Assembly (NCBI GenBank): GCA_000482145.1
Contig: AUXH01000216.1
Coordinates: 1 to 27,504, forward strand
Reading direction: 5' to 3'
Length of the DNA stretch: 27,504 nucleotides
Source of the DNA: Strigomonas culicis
Taxonomy: Eukaryota; Euglenozoa; Kinetoplastea; Trypanosomatida; Trypanosomatidae
Positions 1 through 9,371 of this stretch are shown one piece after another. A model generated the notes under the pieces. That model saw only the letters and a list, made by a program, of their open reading frames with translations. It had not been told where the DNA came from and made no database searches. Position 1 is the first letter of the stretch. The number at the start of each line of letters is the position of its first letter. A program made the translations under genes and the position numbers.

Positions 1-1494
1 GCTCGGCGCGGTAGGCTGCGCGGCCGGCGGGCTCTCCCCCCGCCAGCGCCAGTTCACGCCCTCCGCCTCGAGGCCATCCGGCGGGCTGCTCGGGGAGCGG
101 GCGGCCGGCGCGCCGCCGCGGCGCCCCTCGCGGTCCGGCGAGGTGCTGCGGCGCGAGAAGGGCAGCACGCGCTCGACGCGGTCGGCGGGTGGCGGCGGCG
201 GCGGCGAGAACACGCGCGGGGCGGCCGCCGGCGGCGACAGCGCGCGGCCGAAGAGCTCCGTGTACGCGTCAGAGCGCGTCGGGTCGCGCGGCGGCGGCTC
301 GTCCGCCTCGTCCGCGAGCGCCGCCGCCCACGCGACGCTGCCGGCGCGGGCCTCGGCCGGCTCGCGCGCGTCGTCCAGCTCGACGGTGACCTCGTGCACG
401 AGCAGCGCGGCGCCGCGCGGCGTGCTGGTCGGCGCGCGCGGCGGCCGGCTCCACATGGGCGTCCGCTGCTGCGAGGGCGTCTGGCGCATGAGCCGCGCGC
501 CCTCGCCGGGCGAGACGGCGAGGGCGCTGTGCCCCGCGCTGGGCAGGCCAGCGAGCGCGCGCTCGTGGTGGGGCTGATCGGGCGTCACGGTGGGGGAGGG
601 GGGGGAGGGGGCCGCGGCGCGGTCGGTCCCCGGCGGCGGCGAGGAGGACGCGCGCGGCCGCGACGGACTCGGGCTGGTGTCGCGCAGCCGCGCGATGCGG
701 GCGCCGACGTGCCGAAAGGCGTCATGCAGCTCCTCCTGCGCCTGGCGGTAGCCGTCGCTGAGCAGCGCCACCGCGCGGCCACCGACGTCGTCCCCGCTGT
801 CGTGGTGCGGCGCGTCGTCGTCCTCGAGGCGGGGCTGCGGCGGCAGGGGGGGCGCGACCGAGGCGGAGCGCGAGGTGGCGGAGGAGGTGTCCGACCACAG
901 CTGACTCGGCACGCGCGCGAATTGCCGCTCGGGTGGAGGCGAGGCGGCCGTCCAGGACTCACCGCCCTCTCCCTCGCCCTCCGCTGCGTCATCCACGTGG
1001 AGCAGCAGCTCCTCCAGAAAGGCGTTGCGTAGCGCGGGGTCGCCGGGCGGCGGCGCCGGCGCGCGCTCAAACAGATTGTGCGGCGGCAGGCGCGCCATCG
1101 GGGAGCTCTCTGGCGCCGCGTCGTTGTACAGGTCCACCACGTCCATGTGGAAGGCCCGGTCGGCGTGCGTCAGGGCGCTGCCGTCCATGTTGTTGCGCGC
1201 CGTGTGGGCGATGCGGTGGTGCAGCGGCTCCGCGTCACGGGAAGCGTCAAAGGGGTACGGCGGTGAGATCTGCACTTTCTTCACAGAGGAGTCCGCGTTC
1301 CACAGCCAGCTGCCGCCCGCCGGCGAGGCCTCCATCTCAGAGGGCGAGGAGCCGCTGCTGCCGCTCCGCTGGTCGTGCTGCGACTGCGTGTACACCGTCT
1401 GCTGCGCGCCGGCCAGTGTGTCGTATCCGACGACCACCTTCTGGGAGACGGGCGAGGGGGCGGGACGTGAGGGAGAGATGTTCGTCCGCAGCAT
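1..1494 (-). CDS. Pro/Ser/Ala-rich hypothetical protein, 3' end cut by window edge
   Basis: The minus-strand frame from the ATG at 1494 stays open for 498 codons to the window edge, so the C-terminus is missing. I translated it line by line and found no stop. The protein is unrecognised. It is mostly low complexity: proline-, serine-, alanine- and arginine-rich with acidic patches, for example around residues 220-240, and a polyproline run near residue 435. More ordered-looking stretches are residues 95-140 (HADRAFHMDVVDLYND, then LRNAFLEELLLHVDD) and 243-275 (ALLSDGYRQAQEELHDAF), the latter probably helical. No transmembrane segment or signal peptide is seen. A strong pyrimidine tract ends in an AG that directly touches the ATG, so the mRNA may have almost no gene-encoded 5' UTR. 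The next in-frame Met is residue 54. A disordered cytoskeletal or scaffold protein is possible, but that is only a guess. Confidence 0.8.
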   Translation of the reverse strand, partial: MLRTNISPSRPAPSPVSQKVVVGYDTLAGAQQTVYTQSQHDQRSGSSGSSPSEMEASPAGGSWLWNADSSVKKVQISPPYPFDASRDAEPLHHRIAHTARNNMDGSALTHADRAFHMDVVDLYNDAAPESSPMARLPPHNLFERAPAPPPGDPALRNAFLEELLLHVDDAAEGEGEGGESWTAASPPPERQFARVPSQLWSDTSSATSRSASVAPPLPPQPRLEDDDAPHHDSGDDVGGRAVALLSDGYRQAQEELHDAFRHVGARIARLRDTSPSPSRPRASSSPPPGTDRAAAPSPPSPTVTPDQPHHERALAGLPSAGHSALAVSPGEGARLMRQTPSQQRTPMWSRPPRAPTSTPRGAALLVHEVTVELDDAREPAEARAGSVAWAAALADEADEPPPRDPTRSDAYTELFGRALSPPAAAPRVFSPPPPPPADRVERVLPFSRRSTSPDREGRRGGAPAARSPSSPPDGLEAEGVNWRWRGESPPAAQPTAPS

Positions 1495-1540
1495 CTGTGA
1501 ATGGAACAGCACAAGAGAAGGGAAAAAGAGAGAAAGGGTC
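1495..1540 (-). promoter_or_regulatory. Predicted trans-splice acceptor for the 1-1494 gene
   Basis: Read on the minus strand, a C/T-rich tract (1497-1538) ends in CACAG at 1496-1495. This is the first AG after the tract and it abuts the ATG. Confidence 0.55.
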
Positions 1541-2173
1541 TCAGAATAACTATATGTATATAAAGAGAGAAAAGGAAAAGGTCAAATCTATCTATTTGTC
1601 TATTTGGAAGCACCTGCAGTTCTGTGTCCTGCGAAAAGGAAAAAAAAGAATCTATATGATGCACTTTTTACATGAGAATGGAGAAATTATGAGAAAGAGG
1701 AATTGCTTTGGTATTAAAAGGTAAGAAAAGGAATTATCCATTACTACATCTCACTGAGGAGTCGTCAACTATTTACACTACATCGCTCCATTTCTTTTCT
1801 TTTCATTCTTTCAAATGTATGTTTGAGTTTTCTGGCAACAGAATATGATAGGTTAAGCTAATTTGCTAATGCTATGTCAATCAGTTGACAAAAAAGGAAG
1901 AAAATATTCAAGCGAATTCACCACATTTAACGGCAGTCCAACAACTAACATCAAAGATCAAAGCGAATTGAAACAAATGATGATATATATATAAAAAACG
2001 ATAACCAACATGAAAGAGGTTCAATAATAATGTTCAGCATATGGCATGCTTCTGTTTACAGTGTGGATAATATTATTACGATTATTCTTCTTTCTTTTCA
2101 TATTTTACCTCTATCAAAAAAAAAAAACTTATATTATATACTTATTGTTATTATCATTATTAGTACTCCTTCG
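1495..2173. other. Intergenic spacer, AT-rich
   Basis: This spacer should hold the 3' UTR and poly(A) region of the 2174-3244 gene and the splice signal of the 1-1494 gene. It is AT-rich, with a short TA run near 1983-1992 and an A tract near 2118-2128. Short frames here lack the GC-rich codon use of the real genes. I see no RNA gene. Confidence 0.7.
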
Positions 2174-3244
2174 TTACACGCAATTTACCACAACGCTGCC
2201 CTTGGAGCAGATGCCGAGCAGCCGGGTGGTGTCAAGGCTGGAGGTCTCCGTGTTGAACCACTGCAGCACGGTGGTGCGGATGTCCGCGGTCGTCGGGCTG
2301 CTGGGCAGGCTCTTCTCCAGCTGCACCACCTCGCCGCTCGAGTAGACGGTGGTGAAGAAGGGCACGGTGTGGGTCGTCGTGTCGCCGGTGGCGCCGACGA
2401 GCACAATGTTCCAGTTCTCCTCGTGGGACTTGGTGCGCTGCACGATGGTCGTGGCTAGCTGGCCTAGCGCATTGTCGAGGAGGTTGATGTGGCTCTGCAG
2501 CTGCAGCGTGTTGCCGACGTTCTCCGTGGTGAGAGTCATCCCAGGTACCTGCACATAGATGAGGTCGGAGCCCGTGCGCAGGCCCTCCTCGAAGGCGCCC
2601 ATGATCTGGTACTGGTACAGCTCACTCGCGCTGTCACACGTGATGTACTTGCGGAACGTGTTGCAGTAGGCGCTGGCCGTGCCGTCCGGGCAGGCGGTGC
2701 CGCTGCACTCCGTGTCGAACAGCCCCACCGACGCGCAGGTGCCACTGGAGTCGGACGTGCTCCCGGACCAGTAGGAGCTCGGCGCGGCGATCAGCGGCTT
2801 GATGCCGTTCGACTTCAGCGTCCGCAAGAAGGACGTCTGCCCCTGCAGCGTCGTGGCCGTGTTCGTCTGAGAGCCCGTCAGTAGCTGCACGAGGGAGGAG
2901 CCGCTGACCGTGGAGGTCGCCACCTCGCCCATGAGGGCGCCGGACGAGTTCAGCAGGCGCATGAACGGCGACTTGCTGGACGCCATGGCGGCCTTCAGCG
3001 CCTGCGGCGTCAGGTCCGGCATGACGATAAGCACCATGCGCGGCGTCCGCGTTGTCGTCGCGTCGATATACTCGCGCGCTGAGCTATACACGACCGCGAG
3101 TGCAGCGAAGAGCAGGATGACGACGGCTGTGACGACGATGGTGCGGCGGAGGGCGCGGGCATGGAGGGCCTCCTTCACCTCGGCGTTGGTGTGGGTGCCG
3201 GGCTGCCGGGGTGGGGGTGGGATGCGCTTCTTTAAAGAGGGCAT
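2174..3244 (-). CDS. Type II membrane protein with degenerate alkaline-phosphatase/NPP-like ectodomain
   Basis: 356 residues. A basic, proline-rich N-terminus (1-34) precedes one transmembrane helix (about 35-54), followed by a lumenal or extracellular domain. That domain follows the layout of the type I phosphodiesterase/nucleotide pyrophosphatase (alkaline phosphatase superfamily) fold: an opening strand VLIVMPD (71-77), the segment TSTVSGSSLVQLLTG (110-124) at the place of the nucleophile, SDLIYVQVPG (226-235), a helix INLLDNALGQL (253-263) and strand NIVLVGATGD (279-288) followed by VPFF. Only the first Asp (D77) and a possible Ser/Thr nucleophile are visible. The usual D...H pair after VQV and the DHG motif after VLV are missing. 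Seven Cys in the ectodomain (170, 180, 185, 194, 203, 346, 355) suggest disulfides. A non-catalytic surface or secretory-pathway role is inferred. The fold call is moderately sure; the function is unknown. Confidence 0.75.
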   Translation of the reverse strand: MPSLKKRIPPPPRQPGTHTNAEVKEALHARALRRTIVVTAVVILLFAALAVVYSSAREYIDATTTRTPRMVLIVMPDLTPQALKAAMASSKSPFMRLLNSSGALMGEVATSTVSGSSLVQLLTGSQTNTATTLQGQTSFLRTLKSNGIKPLIAAPSSYWSGSTSDSSGTCASVGLFDTECSGTACPDGTASAYCNTFRKYITCDSASELYQYQIMGAFEEGLRTGSDLIYVQVPGMTLTTENVGNTLQLQSHINLLDNALGQLATTIVQRTKSHEENWNIVLVGATGDTTTHTVPFFTTVYSSGEVVQLEKSLPSSPTTADIRTTVLQWFNTETSSLDTTRLLGICSKGSVVVNCV

Positions 3245-3572
3245 CTGTATTCGTGTTTAATGATTAGATCTATTTCGTGTGTACACTTAGGGTTGCGTCT
3301 CGGCAATTACAAGGGGGTTTCTGTGTCGTAGAAGAGAAGAGGTGGAGCCAGTGAGAAGGAGATAAATGTGAACAAATAAAAACGCAAACAATTATGTTCT
3401 TTTAAAGCTGTGTATTTACTGTTCTTATACTAAATAGGAACACTATCAATGGTAATAATAATAGGTTTTATAATAGAGTAGGATAGAGTAAGAGAGCTCG
3501 CCTTTCCACTCTACCGTAGCATCCACAAGGCACCAGTTCCATCCATCTTGCGCGTGAGGCACACAAAACCCA
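3245..3572. other. Intergenic spacer
   Basis: AT-rich spacer between the methyltransferase stop and the membrane-protein ATG. It contains the splice acceptor near 3321 and otherwise only presumed 3' UTR of the upstream gene. No other feature seen. Confidence 0.6.
3321..3352 (-). promoter_or_regulatory. Predicted trans-splice acceptor for the 2174-3244 gene
   Basis: On the minus strand a short C/T tract (CCTCTTCTCTTCTACG) leads to ACACAG, with AG at 3322-3321. The 5' UTR would be about 76 nt. A second AG abuts the ATG but has no pyrimidine tract directly before it. Confidence 0.45.
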
Positions 3573-5627
3573 TTACAGTGGCAGCCGTAGCTTATCGAGC
3601 ACGAACACATAGGGAAACATGCCTCCCATGTCGACCGTAAACGGCTTGTGTACGAGAAGGAAGGGCGCCTGCGCGAAGGAGGTCTGCAGCACCTCCGACA
3701 TGAGCGCGCCCTCGACCGTCAGCAGCACGGCGCGGCCGCCGTCGCGGTGGGCCGCGGCCGTCCGCCTCCCCCACCACGGCGCCGCAGCCCCACGCTGCTC
3801 CCCGCTGCCGGCCACCCCCTCGCCGCGCGTGGCCGCGGCGCTGTCGCCGGTGTAGGCCGCCGCGGGGTCGCGCAGCGCGCGGTGGCACGCGCTGAGGATG
3901 GCCGGGTACAGCTTGCGGTTCACGGCGTGGTTGCCGCAGCGCCTCCCGAAGGGCAAGTCCGATACAATGCGATCGAGGCAGCCCGGGCGCAGCGGCAGCC
4001 GCGTGGCGTCGGCGTGGAAGAAAAGGCTGGTGTAAGAGGGGAGGGGAGACCCCGAGGGCGGCTGACATACAGCCGCCACGCGCTCGTACAGCGCGGCCCG
4101 ACACGCACGCACCTCGGGGGTTGCCTCAAGGCGTCGATGGAGGGCCTGCATCAGTGTGCTCCCTTCCAGATCCCCCAAGTAGTCCACGGCCTGGATGGCA
4201 TCCCGCAGAGCCCTCATGTAGGCACGTACAAGAGAGGCCGTGCTGGCGGCACTGCTCCGCTGGCTGCGATGTTCCTTTTCGGTGTGTTGCTCACCGTTTT
4301 TCCCGTCCACCTCCTCGGTGTCACCCGCCGGGGAGAGAGAGAGGAGGGCGGCGGTTTGAAACAGCGTCGGCGTGTGCACATTCCGTGACGCGTTGGCGAC
4401 ATCGCGGGCGCAGAGATCGGAGCCAACGTAACAGCAGGATGCGCCCCGCTCCCGCGGCGCGTGCGCCCGCGTCTCCTCATTCAGCGGAGGCTCCGCGCGC
4501 GACTGTTGTAGGATGGCCTCCACGAGGATGGTGCCGCTGCCGCAGAATGGGTCGGCGACCGCCAGGAAGGGTTCGAGCGCCGCGTAGCGGACGAGGGCCG
4601 CCGCGAGGGCGGTGTTCATGGCGTTCAGCCCCTTCACCGCGCGCACCTCCTGGCGGTGGCTCCCGGGGCGCGGCACGAGCGCCTTCAGCCGCCGCGCCAC
4701 GCCCGCGGCCCTCCCGTCGACGGCGCCCGTCGCCAGGTCGGCCGTGACCCGCTGCCGCAGACACTCCATCGCAAGCTGCGCCTCCACGTCCAGCACGTCG
4801 CCGCAGCGGGGCAGGGCCGGCGGGGTCACGCACGCGCCGAGGTGCACGTGCTGCTGGTCGTACAGGGCGAAGAACTCGACGTTGTAGTAGAGCATGTTCA
4901 CGCGCCACCCCTCCGGCTCGAACAGGTCCGTGAGCACGCCGCCGATGTGCGCCGCCAGGTCCTGCGAGGTGAAGGCCGCCGTCACGCTCTTGTCCTGCCG
5001 GAAGGCGTTGACGCGGTACAGGATGTGCCGCGCCTCCAGGCACATGGAAGCACCGGCGCCCATGTACGGCGCCAAGCGCGCGACGTGCGTCAGCACGGCC
5101 GTCCTTATGTGATCCCTCCGCTGCAGGAGCGCTGTGTCGACCTCCGCCAGGTCGGCGGTGCACGCCGCCGAGACCAGGTGCACACACAGGCGGTCGAGGG
5201 AGCGCTGGGACCGAACGCAGCGATCGAGAAGGTCACGCGCGAGCGCCACCTCCGGCGGCGTCCACGGAACAGTGAGAAGGGCGAGAGAAAAGAAGAGCGC
5301 ACCACGCACGGTGCCGATGGCGTCCGCCACGTCGCGCGGCTTTGGCCGCAGCAGGGCGTCTTCGTCTGCCGCTGGTGGGGTGCTTGTCTGTTCCGACGTT
5401 TTGGCATACCGCCTTCGCACGCTCTCCGCCAGCTCGTGCTTCTTTGCGGGGTGCGAGACAAACACGAGCTCCGCGCTCAGACCAGCGCTGCGCCGTGCCT
5501 GTAGGAAATGCGCGTGCAAGTCATCCCGCGCAACGTCCTCGATGCCACACGGAAAGGTGCAGAAAAAGAGAGGTTCCTTCGGTTCAAGAGCACAGGTGCT
5601 GGGGTCCGGATCCCTGCCACTTGCCAT
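3573..5627 (-). CDS. THUMPD3/Trm14-like tRNA (guanine-N2)-methyltransferase
   Basis: 684 residues from the ATG at 5627. The C-terminal half is a class I SAM-dependent methyltransferase with motif I ADPFCGSGTILVEA (358-371) and the catalytic-loop motif SDLPFGRR (556-563), followed by a conserved-looking NRKLYPAIL (570-578). The DLPFG form of motif IV and the N-terminal TFPCGIEDVARDDL (24-37) match THUMPD3/Trm14 enzymes, which make m2G at position 6 of some tRNAs, rather than the TRMT11 branch. A THUMP-type RNA-binding region is expected at about 100-270 (RVNAFR, EPEGWRVNMLY). An insert of roughly 110 residues (about 425-535), polar and charged, sits between the two catalytic motifs, and a second low-complexity insert lies at about 588-630. 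Two AG acceptors lie 7-11 nt before the ATG after a long C/T tract. Human THUMPD3 needs the partner TRMT112; none is seen here. Confidence 0.85.
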   Translation of the reverse strand: MASGRDPDPSTCALEPKEPLFFCTFPCGIEDVARDDLHAHFLQARRSAGLSAELVFVSHPAKKHELAESVRRRYAKTSEQTSTPPAADEDALLRPKPRDVADAIGTVRGALFFSLALLTVPWTPPEVALARDLLDRCVRSQRSLDRLCVHLVSAACTADLAEVDTALLQRRDHIRTAVLTHVARLAPYMGAGASMCLEARHILYRVNAFRQDKSVTAAFTSQDLAAHIGGVLTDLFEPEGWRVNMLYYNVEFFALYDQQHVHLGACVTPPALPRCGDVLDVEAQLAMECLRQRVTADLATGAVDGRAAGVARRLKALVPRPGSHRQEVRAVKGLNAMNTALAAALVRYAALEPFLAVADPFCGSGTILVEAILQQSRAEPPLNEETRAHAPRERGASCCYVGSDLCARDVANASRNVHTPTLFQTAALLSLSPAGDTEEVDGKNGEQHTEKEHRSQRSSAASTASLVRAYMRALRDAIQAVDYLGDLEGSTLMQALHRRLEATPEVRACRAALYERVAAVCQPPSGSPLPSYTSLFFHADATRLPLRPGCLDRIVSDLPFGRRCGNHAVNRKLYPAILSACHRALRDPAAAYTGDSAAATRGEGVAGSGEQRGAAAPWWGRRTAAAHRDGGRAVLLTVEGALMSEVLQTSFAQAPFLLVHKPFTVDMGGMFPYVFVLDKLRLPL

Positions 5628-6294
5628 AACCAAGCTAGCTTCAGGTACGACAACAACAAAAAAAAATGAGAAAAGAGAGAGAGAGAGTGAGAAAGGGCAA
5701 GTTTCTGCGGTGTCAACTACAAAACATCACTTGGGCTAAATGGATACAGAAGTGTCGCTGATCTTTTTGCAGAGGATATCATGATGTTTTGTATAATCAA
5801 AGAGGCACAAGAACAAAAAAAAGGAAGACAAACAAGAAGCGTATGGGCGCAATGATAGATGCAAAAATTGTTTTTAATGGTTTTTGAAGCACTTGCAAGT
5901 GAGGAAAAAGAAGATTAATGAAACAATCACATTATTCCTCTTTTGTGATTGAACATACAACAGCAATAGCATTTTTTCTCTATATAATGCCTTTTTTTTT
6001 CGTTAGTATAAATAAGAAAATAATAATAATAGTAAAAAGAATAAGTACACCTGTGAACGATATAAAACCGTTATAATGATCAGAATGCTTCATTTTCAAC
6101 ACTTACGACGCTCCCTTATCAGTGTGTAGCAACAGAAAGGAACTAAACACACACAAAAAAAAACGCTTGTATATATTGTCGAGACATCAGCGGTGTGGTC
6201 AAAATGTGAACACAAAAGTGCATCTCTTCTTGTTACCTTTTTTTTTTCATTCCTATGTTTGTGGTGACCTCTTTTTTTTTCCTTTCTCTTTCTT
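5628..6294. other. Intergenic spacer, AT-rich
   Basis: Spacer between the TTC39/IML2-like stop and the methyltransferase ATG. It is AT-rich with many A or T runs (for example 5992-6000 and 6238-6248). Apart from the splice signal at 5635-5700 I see no gene or structured element. Confidence 0.65.
5635..5700 (-). promoter_or_regulatory. Predicted trans-splice acceptor for the methyltransferase gene
   Basis: On the minus strand a long C/T-rich tract, including a TCTCTCTCTCTC stretch and T9, ends in two candidate AGs at 5640-5639 and 5636-5635. These give a 5' UTR of 11 or 7 nt before the ATG at 5627. Confidence 0.6.
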
Positions 6295-8550
6295 TCAATT
6301 ACAGTCGCTCCGCTGTGTCGGACTTGACGCCGTGTCAGATCCACCGACGCTTCCCTTCCCCGCCGGTTGTGGTTTGAGCGTCAGCGGGTTCTTGAAAAAG
6401 GACTGCACCATGTGGATGCGAGTGTCAATCAAGGAGTGGAAGTAGTAGTGTGGGCTCGAGTACTCCTTGTTGAGCTTGTCGAAGAGCCGTGTTGTCTCCT
6501 CCTTGCCGTTCACCTCGTACAGGGCGCTCGCATACTCGCACATGGCAAAGGGACGCACGTAGGAGAGTGAGCAGCTCTTGTCCTTGAACTTGGGCGTCTC
6601 CTTCACCGTGCCGAGCAGCATCGCGGCCAACTGCCGCAGCGCCCCATCCTCCGCGCTCGCGAGAAGAAAGCCAATGGTGCTTGTCAGGTAGAGCATGCGG
6701 CCAAAACCCTTCGTCATGCGGTTTGTGCGCTGCACGTGGGCCTCGAGCGCCCCGTCGTACGACGCACTGACATCACTCGACAACGGCTCATCCGTCGCCT
6801 CGCTGGGCGAGTGGAGCCGTTTGGACGCCTCCATCTTGCGGGCGGCCTCCATCAGCCGTGCGTTGGTTTCGTTCTCTTCGCAGCACTGCGCTTCGAGGAT
6901 CACCTGCGCGCGCAGCTGCCGCACCATCGCCATCATCTCGTCGTGTGTGACTTGGTGGCAGAGGCTGAAGAGCGTGACGATCTCGAAGATGGGCAGCGGC
7001 AGCAAGTTGGTGAGCACGAGATCCTCCCGCGGGTACGGGGTGACGGGCATCACGCGCACCTTGTTGTCAGGGTTCGGGTGCGTCACCTCAGCGAGCTCCA
7101 GGATCTCCACAATGCGCTTCGCGATGAACTGGTCTACGCGCATCACCTTGCCGCCCAGCAGTGTCACCTTGTTGTGCGCGGCCTCCCAGTAACACGCGGT
7201 GGCCCGCTTCGCGCAGGCCGCCACGGCTGCGCGATCGTGTCGCTGCGAGGCGTTGTACGCGAGCATCTCGTGGCAGCATCCGGAGAGGTAGAGGTAAAAG
7301 ATCTGGGACCACTTGGACTCCCTGTGGAGGATGCCCAGATACGTGAGGGCCGTTTCGTAGTCGAGCTGCAGGAGCGCGTTCAAGGCGAGGTCGTAGATGG
7401 CGATGTGGCGCAGCTGCGGCATCGAGCTCTTCACCTGATCCATGCCGTCGCTCTCCAGGCAGTTCTTGATGAGTGCCGTGCTGCGGGTGGTGTTGCGCCC
7501 GATGCGCGCGATGCGGCCGACGAGCCATAGGTGCATGAGGGAGTTGGAGAGCCCGGGGCGGCTGAGCGTCTCGTGAGCGATCTCCTCCGCCATGGGGATG
7601 TAGGTCGGCACGAGGATGCGGCTGAAGCCGGGCATGAAGCCGTACATGGTCAGCAGCAGCGCGCCCGCGAAGGGCGACAGCAGGGTGTCACTGTCAAAGC
7701 AGCGGCGGACCAAGAAGAAGCCGGTGTCACGATCGCCCTTCATGCCGAAGATCTTGAGAATGCCGACCACGTTAGAAGGAAGCAGCGAGAGGATCATATT
7801 GATGGCGCCCATGCCAAAGTCCACGCAGTATATGGAGTTGAGGTCGAGTCCAATCTCCTCCGGCGTCGCCGCCTTATTCAGGCTCTCGCGCTCGTCGCGC
7901 TCCTTCAGCAGCTCCGAGTAGAGCGTGTAGCAGCGGTTGAGCGCGACGGCGGCGCGCATGAGGGCCGTAATGGACTGCGTCAGCACCAGGATAAAAACGC
8001 GCACCGCCTGGCTTTCCGCGTGAATCGTCTTGGCGCGGTACTCAGCTGGCGTCAGCCATTTATCCTTGGGATTGCTCTTGCTGAAGGCAGACCCAATCAG
8101 CTTAAATCCCTTCATGATGGAATTCTCAGTGGGGTGCAGCTGGGTGGAAAAACCACTCGCCAACTCCAACACCTCCATCGCCATGTCGCCCTGCGACTGC
8201 TCCATCGACAAGACGTAGCGGAGGAAACCGACAAGGCCATAGCCGGCCATGTTGATGGGGTCGTCCGATAGGTGCTCCTTCAACACGTTCTCGCAATCTT
8301 CCACGTTGTTCAAGAAGAAGAGCGGGACTGCGGTCTCAGCGATGGCATCCTTTTCTTTGATCTGCTCGATTGTGTAGGCACTGCGCTCGCGCACCTCCGC
8401 ACTGGACAGTTTCTTGATCTTGGACTCACGGCGCTTGGCCTCCTCCTCTTCCTCCTTCCGAATCTGATCCATGCTGGGCTCCGCGTCCGCGACCGGCGAG
8501 GCCGTGCTCTCGGAAGGGGTGTCCGCTTGCTTCTTTGCCGACTTGCTCAT
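6295..8550 (-). CDS. TTC39/IML2 family (DUF3808) TPR-like protein
   Basis: 751 residues, close to the length of yeast Iml2 and somewhat longer than human TTC39 proteins. Residues 27-66 are highly charged and probably helical. The clearest family mark is the stretch 248-277, GAINMILSLLPSNVVGILKIFG then MKGDRDTG, which matches the TTC39/IML2 pattern of a Leu-rich helix, SLLP and GxxGDR. The rest is alpha-helical and TPR-like, for example ALNALLQLDYETALTYLGIL in the middle of the protein and YASALYEVNGKEETTRLFDKL near the C-terminus. The last 25 residues or so are Ser/Thr/Gly-rich. Yeast Iml2 is linked to mitochondrial and inclusion-body/lipid-droplet biology and TTC39B to lipid metabolism; the molecular role is unclear, so function here is not assigned. 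No transmembrane helix is certain. It ends in TGA. Confidence 0.85.
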   Translation of the reverse strand: MSKSAKKQADTPSESTASPVADAEPSMDQIRKEEEEEAKRRESKIKKLSSAEVRERSAYTIEQIKEKDAIAETAVPLFFLNNVEDCENVLKEHLSDDPINMAGYGLVGFLRYVLSMEQSQGDMAMEVLELASGFSTQLHPTENSIMKGFKLIGSAFSKSNPKDKWLTPAEYRAKTIHAESQAVRVFILVLTQSITALMRAAVALNRCYTLYSELLKERDERESLNKAATPEEIGLDLNSIYCVDFGMGAINMILSLLPSNVVGILKIFGMKGDRDTGFFLVRRCFDSDTLLSPFAGALLLTMYGFMPGFSRILVPTYIPMAEEIAHETLSRPGLSNSLMHLWLVGRIARIGRNTTRSTALIKNCLESDGMDQVKSSMPQLRHIAIYDLALNALLQLDYETALTYLGILHRESKWSQIFYLYLSGCCHEMLAYNASQRHDRAAVAACAKRATACYWEAAHNKVTLLGGKVMRVDQFIAKRIVEILELAEVTHPNPDNKVRVMPVTPYPREDLVLTNLLPLPIFEIVTLFSLCHQVTHDEMMAMVRQLRAQVILEAQCCEENETNARLMEAARKMEASKRLHSPSEATDEPLSSDVSASYDGALEAHVQRTNRMTKGFGRMLYLTSTIGFLLASAEDGALRQLAAMLLGTVKETPKFKDKSCSLSYVRPFAMCEYASALYEVNGKEETTRLFDKLNKEYSSPHYYFHSLIDTRIHMVQSFFKNPLTLKPQPAGKGSVGGSDTASSPTQRSDCN

Positions 8551-8559
8551 TTGGTTTTC

Positions 8560-8625
8560 CTTTTGTTTTTGTTTTTGAAGTGTGTATATGGAAAAGAAGA
8601 GAGAAAAAAAAAGAGAATTCTTTAC
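8560..8625 (-). promoter_or_regulatory. Predicted trans-splice acceptor for the TTC39/IML2-like gene
   Basis: On the minus strand a tract of CTCT plus T9 and TCTCTCTTCTTTTCC (about 8588-8622) is followed about 30 nt later by its first AG, at 8561-8560. The 5' UTR would be about 9 nt. Confidence 0.5.
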
Positions 8626-9232
8626 AATTATTGACGTAATAAATATATGTTTGTATGGTTTTCTATCTTTACATCAATTCGGTATTCGAGAAAAAAAAAG
8701 AAGGAACAGAGAAAGCACTATGCGAGGTGCACCGAACACTCAACAACGTAACAATAATAATTTTGTATCTCAGAAAGATACAATACATATCATAACCACA
8801 GCAACAATAAAACTATAACACTTATTCTTTTTTTTTTCTGGCAAAGTAAAAAATAATAATGATAGTAATAAGAAGAACCACAATTAAAAAAAAAACGATA
8901 ATAATATATTTGAGTTTTATTATTTCTTTTAAACAATCTCATGAATAAAACAACTAACCAAAAAAAAAACATCTGGTAAAGAAGAAAAAAGCACCTACGT
9001 TTCTTATACTTTAGAATGCGGAAGACAGTAAGCACATATCTGCATATGTCGCTTGACTTTATTTTTTGATAGATTGACGAACTGAAGCGTTTTTCTTCCT
9101 CCATTGAAAATGTATAAAAGAGCGTAGTTCGATGTACAGACTTTGTAGAAATAACTATTTTCAGCGAAAGACGCACAAAAAAATAAATTTATAAAACGTA
9201 TATAACCGAGGAACCCACAATTTATCTATAGA

Positions 9233-9252
9233 TGTGTGTGTGTGTGTGTGTG
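9233..9252. repeat. (TG)10 microsatellite
   Basis: Ten uninterrupted TG units in the spacer 8551-9371; (CA)10 in the transcribed sense. Confidence 0.95.
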
Positions 9253-9371
9253 TATAAAATATGCAAAATGAGAAAAAAAAGGGAACGACAATCAACCTCA
9301 AAAAAAAACGAAAAAAAAGAAAAGAAAAACGTGAGTCACACTCATAAAGAGTAGTACACATACCTCGTGTG

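Larger units (their letters stand above)
8551..9371. other. Intergenic spacer, very AT-rich
   Basis: An 821-nt spacer made largely of A/T runs, with a 10-unit TG repeat at 9233-9252. Short frames on both strands are rich in Phe, Tyr, Lys and Ile and use AT-rich codons unlike the genes, so I treat them as chance. It should hold the 3' UTR of the 9372-11366 gene and the splice signal of the TTC39/IML2-like gene. Confidence 0.65.

Noticed and set aside
5628..5633. Two extra N-terminal codons for the methyltransferase
   Set aside because: The codon at 5633 is TTG; the first ATG is at 5627, just after the splice acceptors.
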